Below are positions 11,167 through 21,405 of a stretch of DNA of 64,000 nt, one piece after another. This DNA is from Coix lacryma-jobi var. lacryma-jobi. Taxonomy: Eukaryota > Streptophyta > Magnoliopsida > Poales > Poaceae. Location of the stretch: contig CM019823.1 in the NCBI GenBank assembly GCA_009763385.1, positions 91,647,104-91,711,103 of the forward strand, given 5' to 3'. The notes beneath the pieces were generated by a model. That model was not told where the DNA came from. It searched no databases and was given only the letters and a program-made list of their open reading frames with translations. The translations under genes and the position numbers were made by a program. Each line of letters starts with the position of its first letter. Position 1 is the stretch's first letter.

Positions 11167-12209
11167 ATGGCCCGGACTAAGCTGACCGCTCGCAAGGCCA
11201 CCGGAGGAAGAGGAGTTCCGCGTCACCGCTTGGCCACCAAGCTGACCCGGAAGACGTTCTTGTCCTACTTTGGGTTGCTGACCATCCTATGGAGGATTCT
11301 GCAGGCCGTGGGCTATGAGGAGAGACAGGAGCCCAAGTATTCTTGGCAGAAGGAGATCTATGGGCAGGATTCATGGTGCATGTGCAGATCAAGGTCAAAG
11401 CTTTCTCTGCCAAGCCTCACTGGTCAGGATGGACAGAGATCACCAGAGGCAGTTGTGCCAAGGATGGAGCTAACAGGGCAGCGTATCTAGTACTGAAGGA
11501 TATCATCGCCCGCTTCCCTGCCGACCTAGCTAGTGCTATGGCAGGAGTGTTCCCTCGTGGATCACTTTTTCCATTGCGCTGGAAGCAGACCTTTGAGTCG
11601 GTTCTGACAGGAAGTGCAGAAGAAAAGTTCTACTGTGAGACGTCCGCGATGAGCGCCACCGGAGCTTTGATGGGTGTGTGTGAGAGTCTGGAGCGCAGCC
11701 TGGAGAGCGTGTCCTTTACCTCACCGCCACCTACCAGAGCAAGAGGAAGCTGCAGGAAGAGTTTGATGCCGAGGTAGCCCGTCTACAGGAGAGAGAGAAG
11801 ATCCACCAGATCACTCGCGAGCGTGACGATGCACGTGCCACCGCAGGTGCAGAGACCACCGCCAGGACCCTCGCCGAGCAGATGTACCTGACGGCATCCT
11901 TACAGCGGGACAAAGCCCGCACAACGCTTGATCAGCTCAGAGAAGGCGCCCATCAACTGATACAGCAGATACATCACCAGCAGGCCTACATCGATCAGCT
12001 CCATGAGGCAGTTCATCAGATGCATCACGCAGCACAGGAGGCCGCCGCCCAAGCAGCTGACGAGGCCCCAGCAGATGAGGCCCAGGAGCTCCAGGACGTA
12101 GGGTGTGTAGTGCTTGGCCCAGAGCCTTTTGGACGACGAGGACCACGCCGACGAGCCGATGATGGACGCCGATGAGGAGGACGCCGCATCCGCCGCTGGA
12201 GACGCCTGA
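11167..12209 (+). pseudogene. Extra ORF with a histone H3-like N-terminal tail, coiled coil and acidic C-terminus
   Basis: Starting at ATG 11167, residues after Met read ARTKLTARKATGG, then RGVPRHRLATKLTRKT. Against the canonical H3 tail, 19 of the first 28 residues agree with a single one-residue insertion, including the equivalents of R2, T3, K4, R8, K9, T11, R17, K23, R26 and K27. A middle part follows: GYEERQEP..SWQKEIYG, then in the next frame VQIKVKAFSAKPHWSGW and GANRAAYLVLKDIIARFP. In a third frame (about 11735-12100) comes a long heptad-like helix rich in Q, E, R and A. The end returns to an acidic stretch, LDDEDHADEPMMDADEED, with a stop at 12207-12209. Frame changes near 11370, 11730 and 12120 break this copy. 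No H3 histone fold is present. The family is not known to me; function is inferred only from the tail. Confidence 0.75.
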
Positions 12210-12532
12210 GCGTTAGTTTCGTTAGGAGTCGTTTTCTTTTGTATAGCTTGAGCATGCTCACTGATGATGTAACACCCGAACATGAGTTGGTTTTATGTTT
12301 AAGTTGTATGGTGGTATGTATGGCTTTTGGACAAAGTCCAGACTTCGATCTGGCACCTTTTTATGGAAATTCCGTCGTTTGCATGTCTAATTCGAGCAAT
12401 TATTCTGTGATGTTGTTTGGAAATGAATAATTATACTTGGTCGTGTGCTAAATTTTAAATTATATACAGCGTAGTATTTATTCATGATCAATGTGACATC
12501 ACCTAATGACTGCTTATTAATGGGATATGCAG
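12210..12532 (+). other. Spacer between the H3-like ORF and gag, ending in a possible splice acceptor
   Basis: No gene is visible. The spacer is T-rich and ends in GGGATATGCAG directly before the gag ATG at 12533, so the gag start, like the preceding ORF, follows a CAG that could serve as a 3' splice site. Confidence 0.35.
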
Positions 12533-13660
12533 ATGCCGGCACACACTCGCAGCCAACGTGGACAGGGGTCTGGACAGGAGGAGAATCTGCCACCACCCCC
12601 TCAGGCACCAATGACGCCGGAAGCATTTTCAGCCAGTTTCTGGGAAGTCAGAGGAACATGGAAGAGATGCAGAGGCACATGGAGGCCACCCTCTGCAACA
12701 TCGCTAACAACACTGCGCAGCAGCATCAACAGCGCCAAGGCCCAGAGCCCAACCAGTACAGCTCCTACCGTGACTTCTTGGACACTCGTCCCCCTGTGTT
12801 CAAGGAAGTCACCGAGCCGCTGGAAGCAGATGAGTGGCTCAACTCCATCATCCAGAAGTTCCGCCTGCTTCGCCTGACAAGAATTTAGGCGGAGTATGCC
12901 GCCCACATGTTGGAGGGACCCGCAGGTTTGTGGTGGGCCCAGTACCGTGCATCCCTACCTGCAAATGCACGAGTCACTTGGGATCAGTTCTCGACTGCTA
13001 TGCGCAACCACTACATCCCTAGTGGTCTGATGGAAATGAAGACTACAGAGTTCATGAGGCTGTCTCAGGGAACCAGGTCTATGTCAGAGTATCTGTACAG
13101 CTTCAACAATCTCTCGCTATGCCCCTAACTTTGTGAACACAGAGGCCAAGAAGATCGCAAGCTTCAAGCGTGGCAGAGTGCCAGCATGCTTTCCAAGATG
13201 GGTAACAGTCACCGCACCACCTTCAGAGACTTTGTCAGTGACTGTCTGAATCAGGAGGCCAATGACAGCAGGCCGGCGACAGAGACTCGTCGTCGTGCGA
13301 ACGAAGGAGGTTCATCTCAACAGAGGACCCCTTTCGGAGCAGCACCCCGTATCGCCCGCCAGTTGCAGGAGCAAGGTTCTGTCCCCACAAAGGAAGATAG
13401 CCACCAACCGCCCCGTCCCGGTTTCCAGAAGCCCTACACCGCTCCTCTGATGCAGAACAAAGCTAAGGCAGGAAGTGCAGGAGGTCCTAAGACCCCATAC
13501 GTGATCGGACCGTGCTACAACTGCGGTCAGACAGGACACCTGTCACGTCAGTGCCCTCGTCCAAAGAAGCAGTACACCCAGCCTCCACCTCGCGCAGGTC
13601 ATGTGCATTACACCACCGTGGAGGAAGTGCCGGAAGGAGAACCTGTCACTGCTGGTACGT
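12533..13660 (+). pseudogene. Gag of the Tekay-like chromovirus
   Basis: The ATG at 12533 starts MPAHTRSQRGQGSGQ. After a frame change near 12640 come the conserved Ty3 gag parts: PPVFKEVTEPLEADEWLNSI, MLEGPAGLWWAQY, WDQFSTAMRNHYIPSG and FMRLSQGTRSMSEYL. A stop at 12886-12888 and a further shift near 13115 break it. The nucleocapsid zinc knuckle CYNCGQTGHLSRQC (CX2CX4HX4C) lies at about 13513-13554. Gag would form the virus-like particle in the cytoplasm and bind the element RNA through the zinc knuckle. Confidence 0.85.
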
Positions 13661-16600
13661 TTCTTGTTAATCAGTACCCGCAGTTGTGTTGTTGATTCCA
13701 GAGCATCGCATTCTTTTATAAGTGAGAATTTTGTTATAAGAAGTAACCCTAAGTTGGTAGAATTGGATATGGGTTATCAGATAAGTTCAGCAGGGGCTAT
13801 TCTTTCTGCCTGTACCATGGCTAAGGAGATGGAAATCACTTTTGGGGATAAAAAGGTATCTGTGGATCTTATCGTAATTCCCGGATTAGGTTTGGATGTA
13901 ATCTTGGGGATGGGATGGATGAAACGTTGGAAGGTTAATTTGGATATCGCCGAACGAGTGGTTTCCCTAGTGACCCCTCGGAATGAGTATTCCTTCCGGT
14001 TTAAGTTACCTCAAAACCCCATGAGATCGGGGTGTTGTTCAATATCACGGCAAAGCAGATAGCTAAGATCCCAGTAGTGTGTGAGTTTCCAGATGTCTTT
14101 CCTGATGAGTTGCCTGGACTACCGCCAGATAGGGATGTGGAGTGTGCTATAGAGTTAATCCCCGGAACGGCACCAATATCTCGGAGGCCGTATAGGATGC
14201 CGGCTAACGAGCTAGCAGAGCTCAAGACTCAGTTGCAAGAGCTTTTGGATAAAGGGTTGATACGTCCTAGTTCGTCACCTGGGGATGTCCCACCATCTTC
14301 GTAAAGAAGAAGGATAAAACTTTATGGATGTGCGTGGATTACAGACCTTTGAATACAGTAACCATAAAAATAAATATCCCTTACCCCGAATCGACGTCTT
14401 GTTTGATCAGTTATCAAAGGCAAAAGTGTTCTCCAAAATCGACTTGAGGTCAGGATACCATCAGATTAAGATCAGGAGAGAGGATATACCAAAAACAGCC
14501 TTCTCCACCAAATATGGACTCTATGAGTATCTAGTTATGTCCTTCGGGTTAACCAATGCACCGACACATTCATGTACCTGATGAATTCTGTCTTCATGCC
14601 TGAGTTGGATAAGTTTGTTGTGGTGTTTATTGATGACATTTGGTATACTCTAAAAATAAAAAGGATCATGCTGAGCATCTACGAGTCGTCTTAGCTCGAC
14701 TTCGAGAGCACAAGTTGTATGCTAAGTTTAGCAAGTGTGAATTTTGGTTAAAGAAGGTACCCTTTCTTGGACACGTCCTTTCAGAGGAAGGAATTTCTAT
14801 GGATCGCACGAAGGTACAGGAAGTTATGGATTGGCAAGCACCCACTAACGTACATGAGGTACGCAGCTTTCTAGGATTAGCCGGATACTACCGTCGGTTC
14901 ATTCCGGATTTCTCAAGGATCGCAAAGCCTATGACTCGTCAAACCTAGAGTAAGAAGTTTGAATGGACTCCAGAGTGTGAGGCAGCTTTTCGCACTCTGC
15001 GAACTTTGTTGACTTCGGCGCCAATTTTGGCACAACCAGATTTGGAGGAACATTTTGATGTGTTTTGTGACGCATCCAAGATTGGACTTGGGTGTGTACT
15101 TATGCAAAATGGGAGAGTTATAGCGTATGCTTCGCGCCAGTTGCGACCACATGAAGAGAATTACCCAACTCATGATTTGAATTGGCAGTTGTAGTTCATG
15201 CACTCAAGATATGGAGGCATTATCTCATGGGTAACCTATGTCATGTGTATACAGACCACAAAAGTCTGAAGTATATCTTCACCCAGCCAGAGTTGAATAT
15301 GAGGCAGAGGAGATGGTTAGAGTTGATTAAGGATTACAACCTAGAAGTGCATTATCACCCTGGAAAAGCGAACGTTGTAGCAGATGCCTTGAGTCGCAAG
15401 ACTCATTGCAACTCTCTACAACCACTGTTGGAAGATGGATTCAACCTTATGCACCCCGTTATGCTAAATAACATCACCATACAGTGCACCCTGGAAAGTG
15501 ACATCATCGAAGGACAAAAGACCGATGAAGAGATCTGTCAAATCAAGAAGAGATTAGAAACCATTAGTTCTTTGAACTTCAGAACAGATGAGCAGGGAAT
15601 TCTGTGGTATAATCAAAGGTTGGTTGTTCCTAAGGACACGGAGCTAAAAGAAAGAATTCTAAATGAAGCTCATAATTCAAAGTGTCTATCCATCCAGGAA
15701 GCAGTAAGATGTACCAAGATCTAAGAACAAGGTATTGGTGGTCAAAGATGAAGAAAGAAGTTGCAGCTTATGTCACAAGGTGTGATACTTGCTGCAGGAT
15801 AAAAGCTATACACCTGAGACCTGCCGGACTGTTACAACCGTTATCAATCCCAGAGTGGAAATGGGAAGAGATTAGTATGGATTTCGTCACAGGTCTTCCC
15901 ACTACTCAAAAAGGAAATGATTCTATCTGGGTTATCGTGGATCGGTTATCTAAAGTGGCTCACTTCGTACCAGTCAAAACTACTCACCGACCTCATCAGT
16001 ATGCCGATTTGTACATTCAGAACATCTTGAGGTTACATGGAGATCCTAAGAGGATTGTTTCTGATAGTGGACCCCAGTTCATAGCGCGTTTTTGGGAGCA
16101 GTTACACAAAGAGCTAGGAACTAAGTTGGTAAGGAGTTCCGCCTATCATCCTCAAACCGCAGGACAAACAGAAAGAGTGAATCAATTTTGGAAGATATCC
16201 TCAGAGCTTGTGTTTTATCCTCCGGAGAGTCATGGGAGAAGTGGTTACCCCTCGCCGAGTTTTCGTATAACAACAGCTATCAAGAAAGCATAAAAATGGC
16301 ACCTTTTGAAGTTTTTATGGACGAAGATGCAGAACCCCGGTAAATTGGGTTGAATCAGGAGATCGAGGATTTTATCGGTCAGATTATGTAAAGGATGTCG
16401 AAGAGATCGTGCAAACAGTACAACAACATTTCAAGGCAGCACAATCCCGACAAAAAGAGCTATGCAGACACAAGAAGGAGACCCTTGGAGTTTCAAGTAG
16501 GAGACTATGTTTACCTCAAGGTCTCGCCATGAGAAAAGTCCAACATTTTGGAATCAAGAAAAAGTTAGCACCTCAATACGTGGGACCATATCAGATCATA

Positions 16601-16926
16601 GCTAAAAGGGAGAAGTGGCCTATGAAGTGCAGTTACCCCCAAAGTTGAGCGCAGTCTTCCCAGTGTTCCATGTGTCCCAGTTGAAGAAGTGTCTTCGAGT
16701 TTCAGAACGGGAAGAAGTTCAGATCCCGGATGTCTCCATCAGATCAGATCTGGAATACTATGAACAACCTCAGGAGATATTGGATAAAAAGACGCGAGAG
16801 ACTCGAAACCGAACAGTGAAGACTTACAAGATTCTTTGGGGCAACCACGGACCCAACGATGCGACTTAGGAAACCGAGGAGTACTTACGCGTAAACTATC
16901 CCGCTTTGTTAAGAAATGGTAGGTAA
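13661..16926 (+). pseudogene. Pol of the Tekay-like chromovirus: protease, RT, RNase H, integrase, chromodomain
   Basis: Protease (about 13690-13990) has DSRASHSF where the catalytic motif is D-S/T-G, so the Gly is replaced by Arg, and ends ILGMGWM. RT (about 14090-14950) has KIDLRSGYHQI, MSFGLTNAP and the active site VFIDDI. RNase H (about 15040-15420) has FDVFCDASK, TDHKSLKYI and ADALSRK. Integrase has the zinc part (HPGSS..CDTC, 15690-15800), then catalytic motifs SMDFVTGLP, VSDSGPQF and GQTERVNQ (about 15880-16190). The C-terminal chromodomain (about 16717-16926) reads YYEQPQEILDKK..TVKTYKILWGNHG and has a stop at 16867-16869 inside it. Stops and frame changes near 14300, 14570, 14640, 14946, 15190, 15700 and 16190-16420 show that this copy cannot make a working enzyme. 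Confidence 0.9.
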
Positions 16927-16948
16927 CCCAAATCTCGGGTCGAGATTT

Positions 16949-16966
16949 CTTTAAGGGGGGAAGGGC
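16949..16966 (+). other. Polypurine tract of the Tekay-like element
   Basis: TTTAAGGGGGGAAGGGC stands immediately before the 3' LTR start TGTGACACC and is the expected primer site for plus-strand DNA synthesis. Confidence 0.75.
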
Positions 16967-19900
16967 TGTGACACCCTAGTGTCAAGCACTGCATTAGGAA
17001 CTACATTTAGCTACTAAAATGCATAAGCAATGCATGGCATCATTTCATGTGCATGAGAGTGTTTTTGCCTTTGCTTATTTATTGGATTTTGGATTTCTAT
17101 TGGACTTGATGGTTTAAGTGGATTTCTGACTTGGCAAATAATTTTATAAAATAAAGAATATTGGGTATAATGCTTTTCATGTTAACATTTTGACCTAGTT
17201 CAAAATTGTTTAACAAATAAAAATGAGGTAAACAAAATGAATTATGTCTCAAAAATTGGCTTTATTTCTGTTGAGGATGTAAAAGTGCTTTTCAGTAAAA
17301 ATGTTTTATATGAAAGTTGTAGAGAAAACTATTTTGAGCAACTTTATTTTTGGGTCAAAACCTAGTTTGGAGTTTTTGAAACTGTTTTTGACTGGTCAAA
17401 GTTTGGAAAATTTTGGGATAAAGAACAAGGGCAAACGATTTTTTCCCGCGCTTCCCTTCGGCCCACGCGGGCCTCTCGCCAGCTCGGCCCGCGCCGGCCC
17501 GCGCGCGCCCGCTCGCTCGCGCCACGCGCGCCCGCCCGCGCACGACGCCGGTCGCTCTGACTGCGGCCGCGCCGTACGCCGGCCCCACCCGCCGCGTGGA
17601 CGCCCAAACCCTGCGCAAATCTCCCTCGCCACTCCTCGCCCGATCCTTGCCTCCGCGATCACGCCACAAATCTCCCCGGCCACTCCGCGCCCGCCTCGCC
17701 TGCCGCGCTGCCCTCGCTCGCCCTACCGACGCTCGCCGCACGCCACGCCGGGCCCCGCCACAACCGCTGGCCGGCCGAGGACACGGCCAAAACCCCGCGC
17801 CACTCTCTCACCGCTCCCTCACTCACTACTTTGCACACCCCGCTCCGCTCTCCTCTCTCTCTCTCTCTCACGAACGCTCCGGTGAGCACCAAGCCCCGCC
17901 GAGACCACCACCGCAATCCCCTTCACCGTTCCGGCCTCGCCGGAGCACCTCCCTCCAATTCCCTCCGCACGCCGCTCCGCCTCACCGTCGCACACGTGGT
18001 GCGCACGCTCCCACCACCGGCTGACCATCCCCGACACCGGAACACACCGTGCCTCCGTCGGCCACCGTTCGCCACCGCGGAGCCCGCTTCGTCGTTCCAC
18101 ATCAACCGAACCTCCGCCGAGCCCCTTCTTTCGTCGACCCCCTTCACATCAAGGCAAGGTGAGAACACCTTCCCACCTCAACGCTACCACCCTCTAGCCC
18201 CTCTTCTTCCCGACCGAGCGCCGCCACTGTCCGCCATGGCCGCTCGCGTGGTCAAGACCCTCCCGGTGCTTCCCGAGCCTAACCAACCACCTAGTCACAC
18301 TCCCTGGGTTCACTGAGAACGATGCACATATGATTTGGCCAGCGACCGTCGGAAACGGCATGGCCGAGCACCCCCCGCCCGCCGTCCGCCATTGCTCACC
18401 GCCGGCGAGCTCCGGCCATGCGCTAGCCAAACCACCACCACCACTCGGTCCGTCTCGTCGAGGGGAGCACGATGAGCCCGGTCCCACCGCCGGCGACCTC
18501 GCCGTCGGCGAGCAAGCCACGGTCAACCCTTCTCCCTGCTCCGCCCTCTCTGACCGGTGGGCCTCATTGACCAGCGGGTCCCTTGCGTCAGTCTCACGCG
18601 GTCCATGGACCAAGTTCACGAAGCCAGGCCGAGAGATTCAAATGTTTTTCCTTTTTGTTTTAATTTCCAGAAAGGCTTGTTATTTTTTGTGTAGCACGAT
18701 TTAAAAGTCCAAATGAAATGCTTTCAGTTTTGATAGCTTGCTCATGAGTAGATCTATCATGGAAAAATATGAAAGCATTTTTAGTGAAAGGTTTTATTAC
18801 TGTTTTTATTTATTTCAGTTTATGTGCTTTTGTTGAGATAAATGGTTATATATGTTTCTGGTCAAGTTAATTCGTGGTAAATTTTGTGTAGGTTTCTTAT
18901 CATGATATGTATCTGTGAAAAATGTATGAGGCACTGTTTATGTAGAAAAATTCTTTATGGTTTTTTAAAGTTCTCTTTGACTGTTTTCTTGGAATAAGTG
19001 TTAAGGTGTTTTATATGTCAAAATAAAATATGGGAAAATTGTGCAGTCTCTGTATGTGATGTTCAAGCTAAGAAAAATGTTAAGCATAGGTTATTGTATG
19101 GAAAAATGTGAAGTTACTGTACAAATGTACTTTTCTGTGTTTTTCTTTTGAAATTCATGTAGGAAGTAATATAATGTTTCTGTTCATGGAACTTTCTTGA
19201 TAAATATGAAAGGTGGAGTAGAATTGGGTTATTTTGGAATAGATTTGTTTATTTTGTGTAGGTTTGTGTATTGATGCTCTGACAGTAAATTTTCTACAGT
19301 AGAATGTTTATGAGTAGAGATGAAGCTAGGAAAATTATGAAATCTGCTGTTTGACACCTTTTGGTGTGAAAAGTTAGTTCAAAGCACTTTTTGAGCAGTG
19401 TATTTCATCTTTGTGTAGCCGTTGTTCTGTATTTATTTCTTGCTGAAAATTGTTCAGTGAGATTCAGTTGGTGTTAGTTGCTTTCTAGAATTTTTGTGGA
19501 TTTTTCTGAGTTCAGAATAATGCACTTGCAGTTCAAGCCTGAGTTTCTTTTGGAAATATTAAATAAGAAATAATTGAATTAACAATTTATGTTTTGCAAG
19601 GTAAATAAGTATTTACCTCAATGTCAAAAGTGGTTCAACAAGTTGGTTTTGTTGGTTTGCAAGAAATAATACTTTTTCATACCAACACCTCGCATCTTGC
19701 ATTATTTAATTATGTACCACATTGCAAATAGGATCGACAGTCTCGGAGCCACCCCGGAGCGGAAGGAAGCAAGCGCCGAACAAGAGATCCCGGAACTGCA
19801 TCAAGCCAAGGAGGTCGACCCGGACAGGAAACTAACTTGCCCGAGTGCCCCTCCCACGAGGCCTCGGTCTTCACTCAAGGCAAGCCCCGGAGCATCCTTA

Positions 19901-21400
19901 AGTCTCCCAGTTTTTTATAATTAATTTACTTGACTATTTTATATTGTGATGCATTAGTATAGGAGTTGATTGAATCCTACTTGCTGCATTACCATTCCTT
20001 GATTATTGATTAATATCTACCTTGTTACCCTGTTATTTATTTACAATGTAGAATTGCTTAGCCTGCTTTATAAAAGTAGTAGTTAAGGATGTTTCCGTAA
20101 TACCTTGATGGGTAGTTACCGGATCACGGTTGGCTATATTTGCTATCGTGGAAAAGAACCTGAGTAGTAATGAAATACGGTCAACTCGAAGGCAAGGCAC
20201 CAAGTTGGAACTTGGGGGCAGTCCGTCCGTTGGATCGTGTAGGTTTGTATCGATGTTGGCCCTTGTTCATTTTTGAATGCGCGCTTTTACTCAGGGATAT
20301 GTCGGTGCTGTAATCATCGACCCCGAAGCGGTTAGAAGCTGTTCGGGCCGGAATCAACCCGAGTCGCGCCTCTAGTATGGAAATGCGATCTGCCGCGGGA
20401 GGCCATCGCCAGGTTCCAATTGGGCGGTCCGTGCTTGAACCGCGACGATTACCACCACGAACAAGCATCGAGCGGTTACCCAATGCATGGACCCGACGGG
20501 GAAAGTGTGGGTTGGTATTAAAGGTCTTTCACCAGCTGGTTTGGAATTCGATAAGAGTCGTCGTCCCCCGGTTTGTGGGAAACTATGGGGAGCTTCACCA
20601 CGATACAACTCCATGTGATGTTTAAAAAGGTTCAACTAAAATGTGGATGAGTCAACTGGATATGGTATATATGATTGTTAGACTCAAGTGTGTGTGTAAT
20701 AGTTCAGGGTAAACCTAGAGTAAGAAATAGGTCTAAAAATGGACAGCTCATCAATGTTATCAATACTCCTTATCTTAATTTTGAGCTTTTCGCAACTAAA
20801 GATCCCAGCTCCACCAAAAAGGCCTTGCATATCCTTGGTGTCTTTATTTTCAGTTGGACGGGTAAGTCTAGCTGAGTACATTCCCGTACTCAGGGTTTAT
20901 CCCGTTGTTACAGATGGCCAGGTTTACTATGGCTATTGTAAGCACTGCCTCTACCCGGTGGAAGGTGATGAGGAGTAGGCCCAGGGCAGGGTCGTCCAAA
21001 AGCTTCCCCTTTTCTTTTGCTGGATTGAGACTACTAGTGGCACATTACTTGAAAAAGGAGGAGTGAGTTGTGTTGAGTTGAAGTTATCAAACGATGTTTT
21101 ATTTGGACCACATGTGTGGTGGTCGTGTTTCAAAACTTATTTAAGCTTCCGCACTTCCAATTCGGTATTGTAATAACTCAGTTCGAATTTCGCACTCTGA
21201 TGTTTAAATTCGGTTTCGTTTAACTGTGGTCTCCTTTCGAATGTAATACTTGAGCGATGCGGTCCTGTATGTTGTACGATGTTGAAATCCTTCGAGATTT
21301 CCGGACTACCGGGGTTATATGGCTTCAAGTGCGGGTCGATGTCAGACGTAATTGACTAAGACGGTACTTGAGTCCTTATAATCAGGACGGTTCCGCGACA
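16967..21400 (+). repeat. Tekay-like 3' LTR (4434 bp)
   Basis: Same ends and internal order as the 5' LTR. It lacks a segment of about 58 bp present at about 8198-8256 of the 5' LTR and has many single-base indels relative to it. Target duplication GATCA follows at 21401-21405. Confidence 0.9.
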
Positions 21401-21405
21401 GATCA

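Larger units (their letters stand above)
5969..21400 (+). mobile_element. Complete Tekay-like chromovirus (Ty3/Gypsy) with 4.4-kb LTRs
   Basis: A 15.4-kb element: LTRs 5969-10437 and 16967-21400, primer-binding site at 10440, an extra ORF with a histone H3-like tail at 11167-12209, gag from 12533, pol to 16926 and a polypurine tract before 16967. The order protease, RT, RNase H, integrase, chromodomain marks a chromovirus; long LTRs and gag similarity point to the Tekay/Del group. It interrupts the antisense ORF of the Tat element. All ORFs carry frameshifts or stops, so this copy is not autonomous. LTR pairs differ by roughly 2% where I compared them, plus several small indels and one gap of about 58 bp. 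Confidence 0.9.

Noticed and set aside
11167..11262. Real histone H3 or CENH3 gene or pseudogene
   Set aside because: Only the tail is alike; nothing of the histone fold follows and the ORF continues into unrelated sequence between the LTRs of the element.
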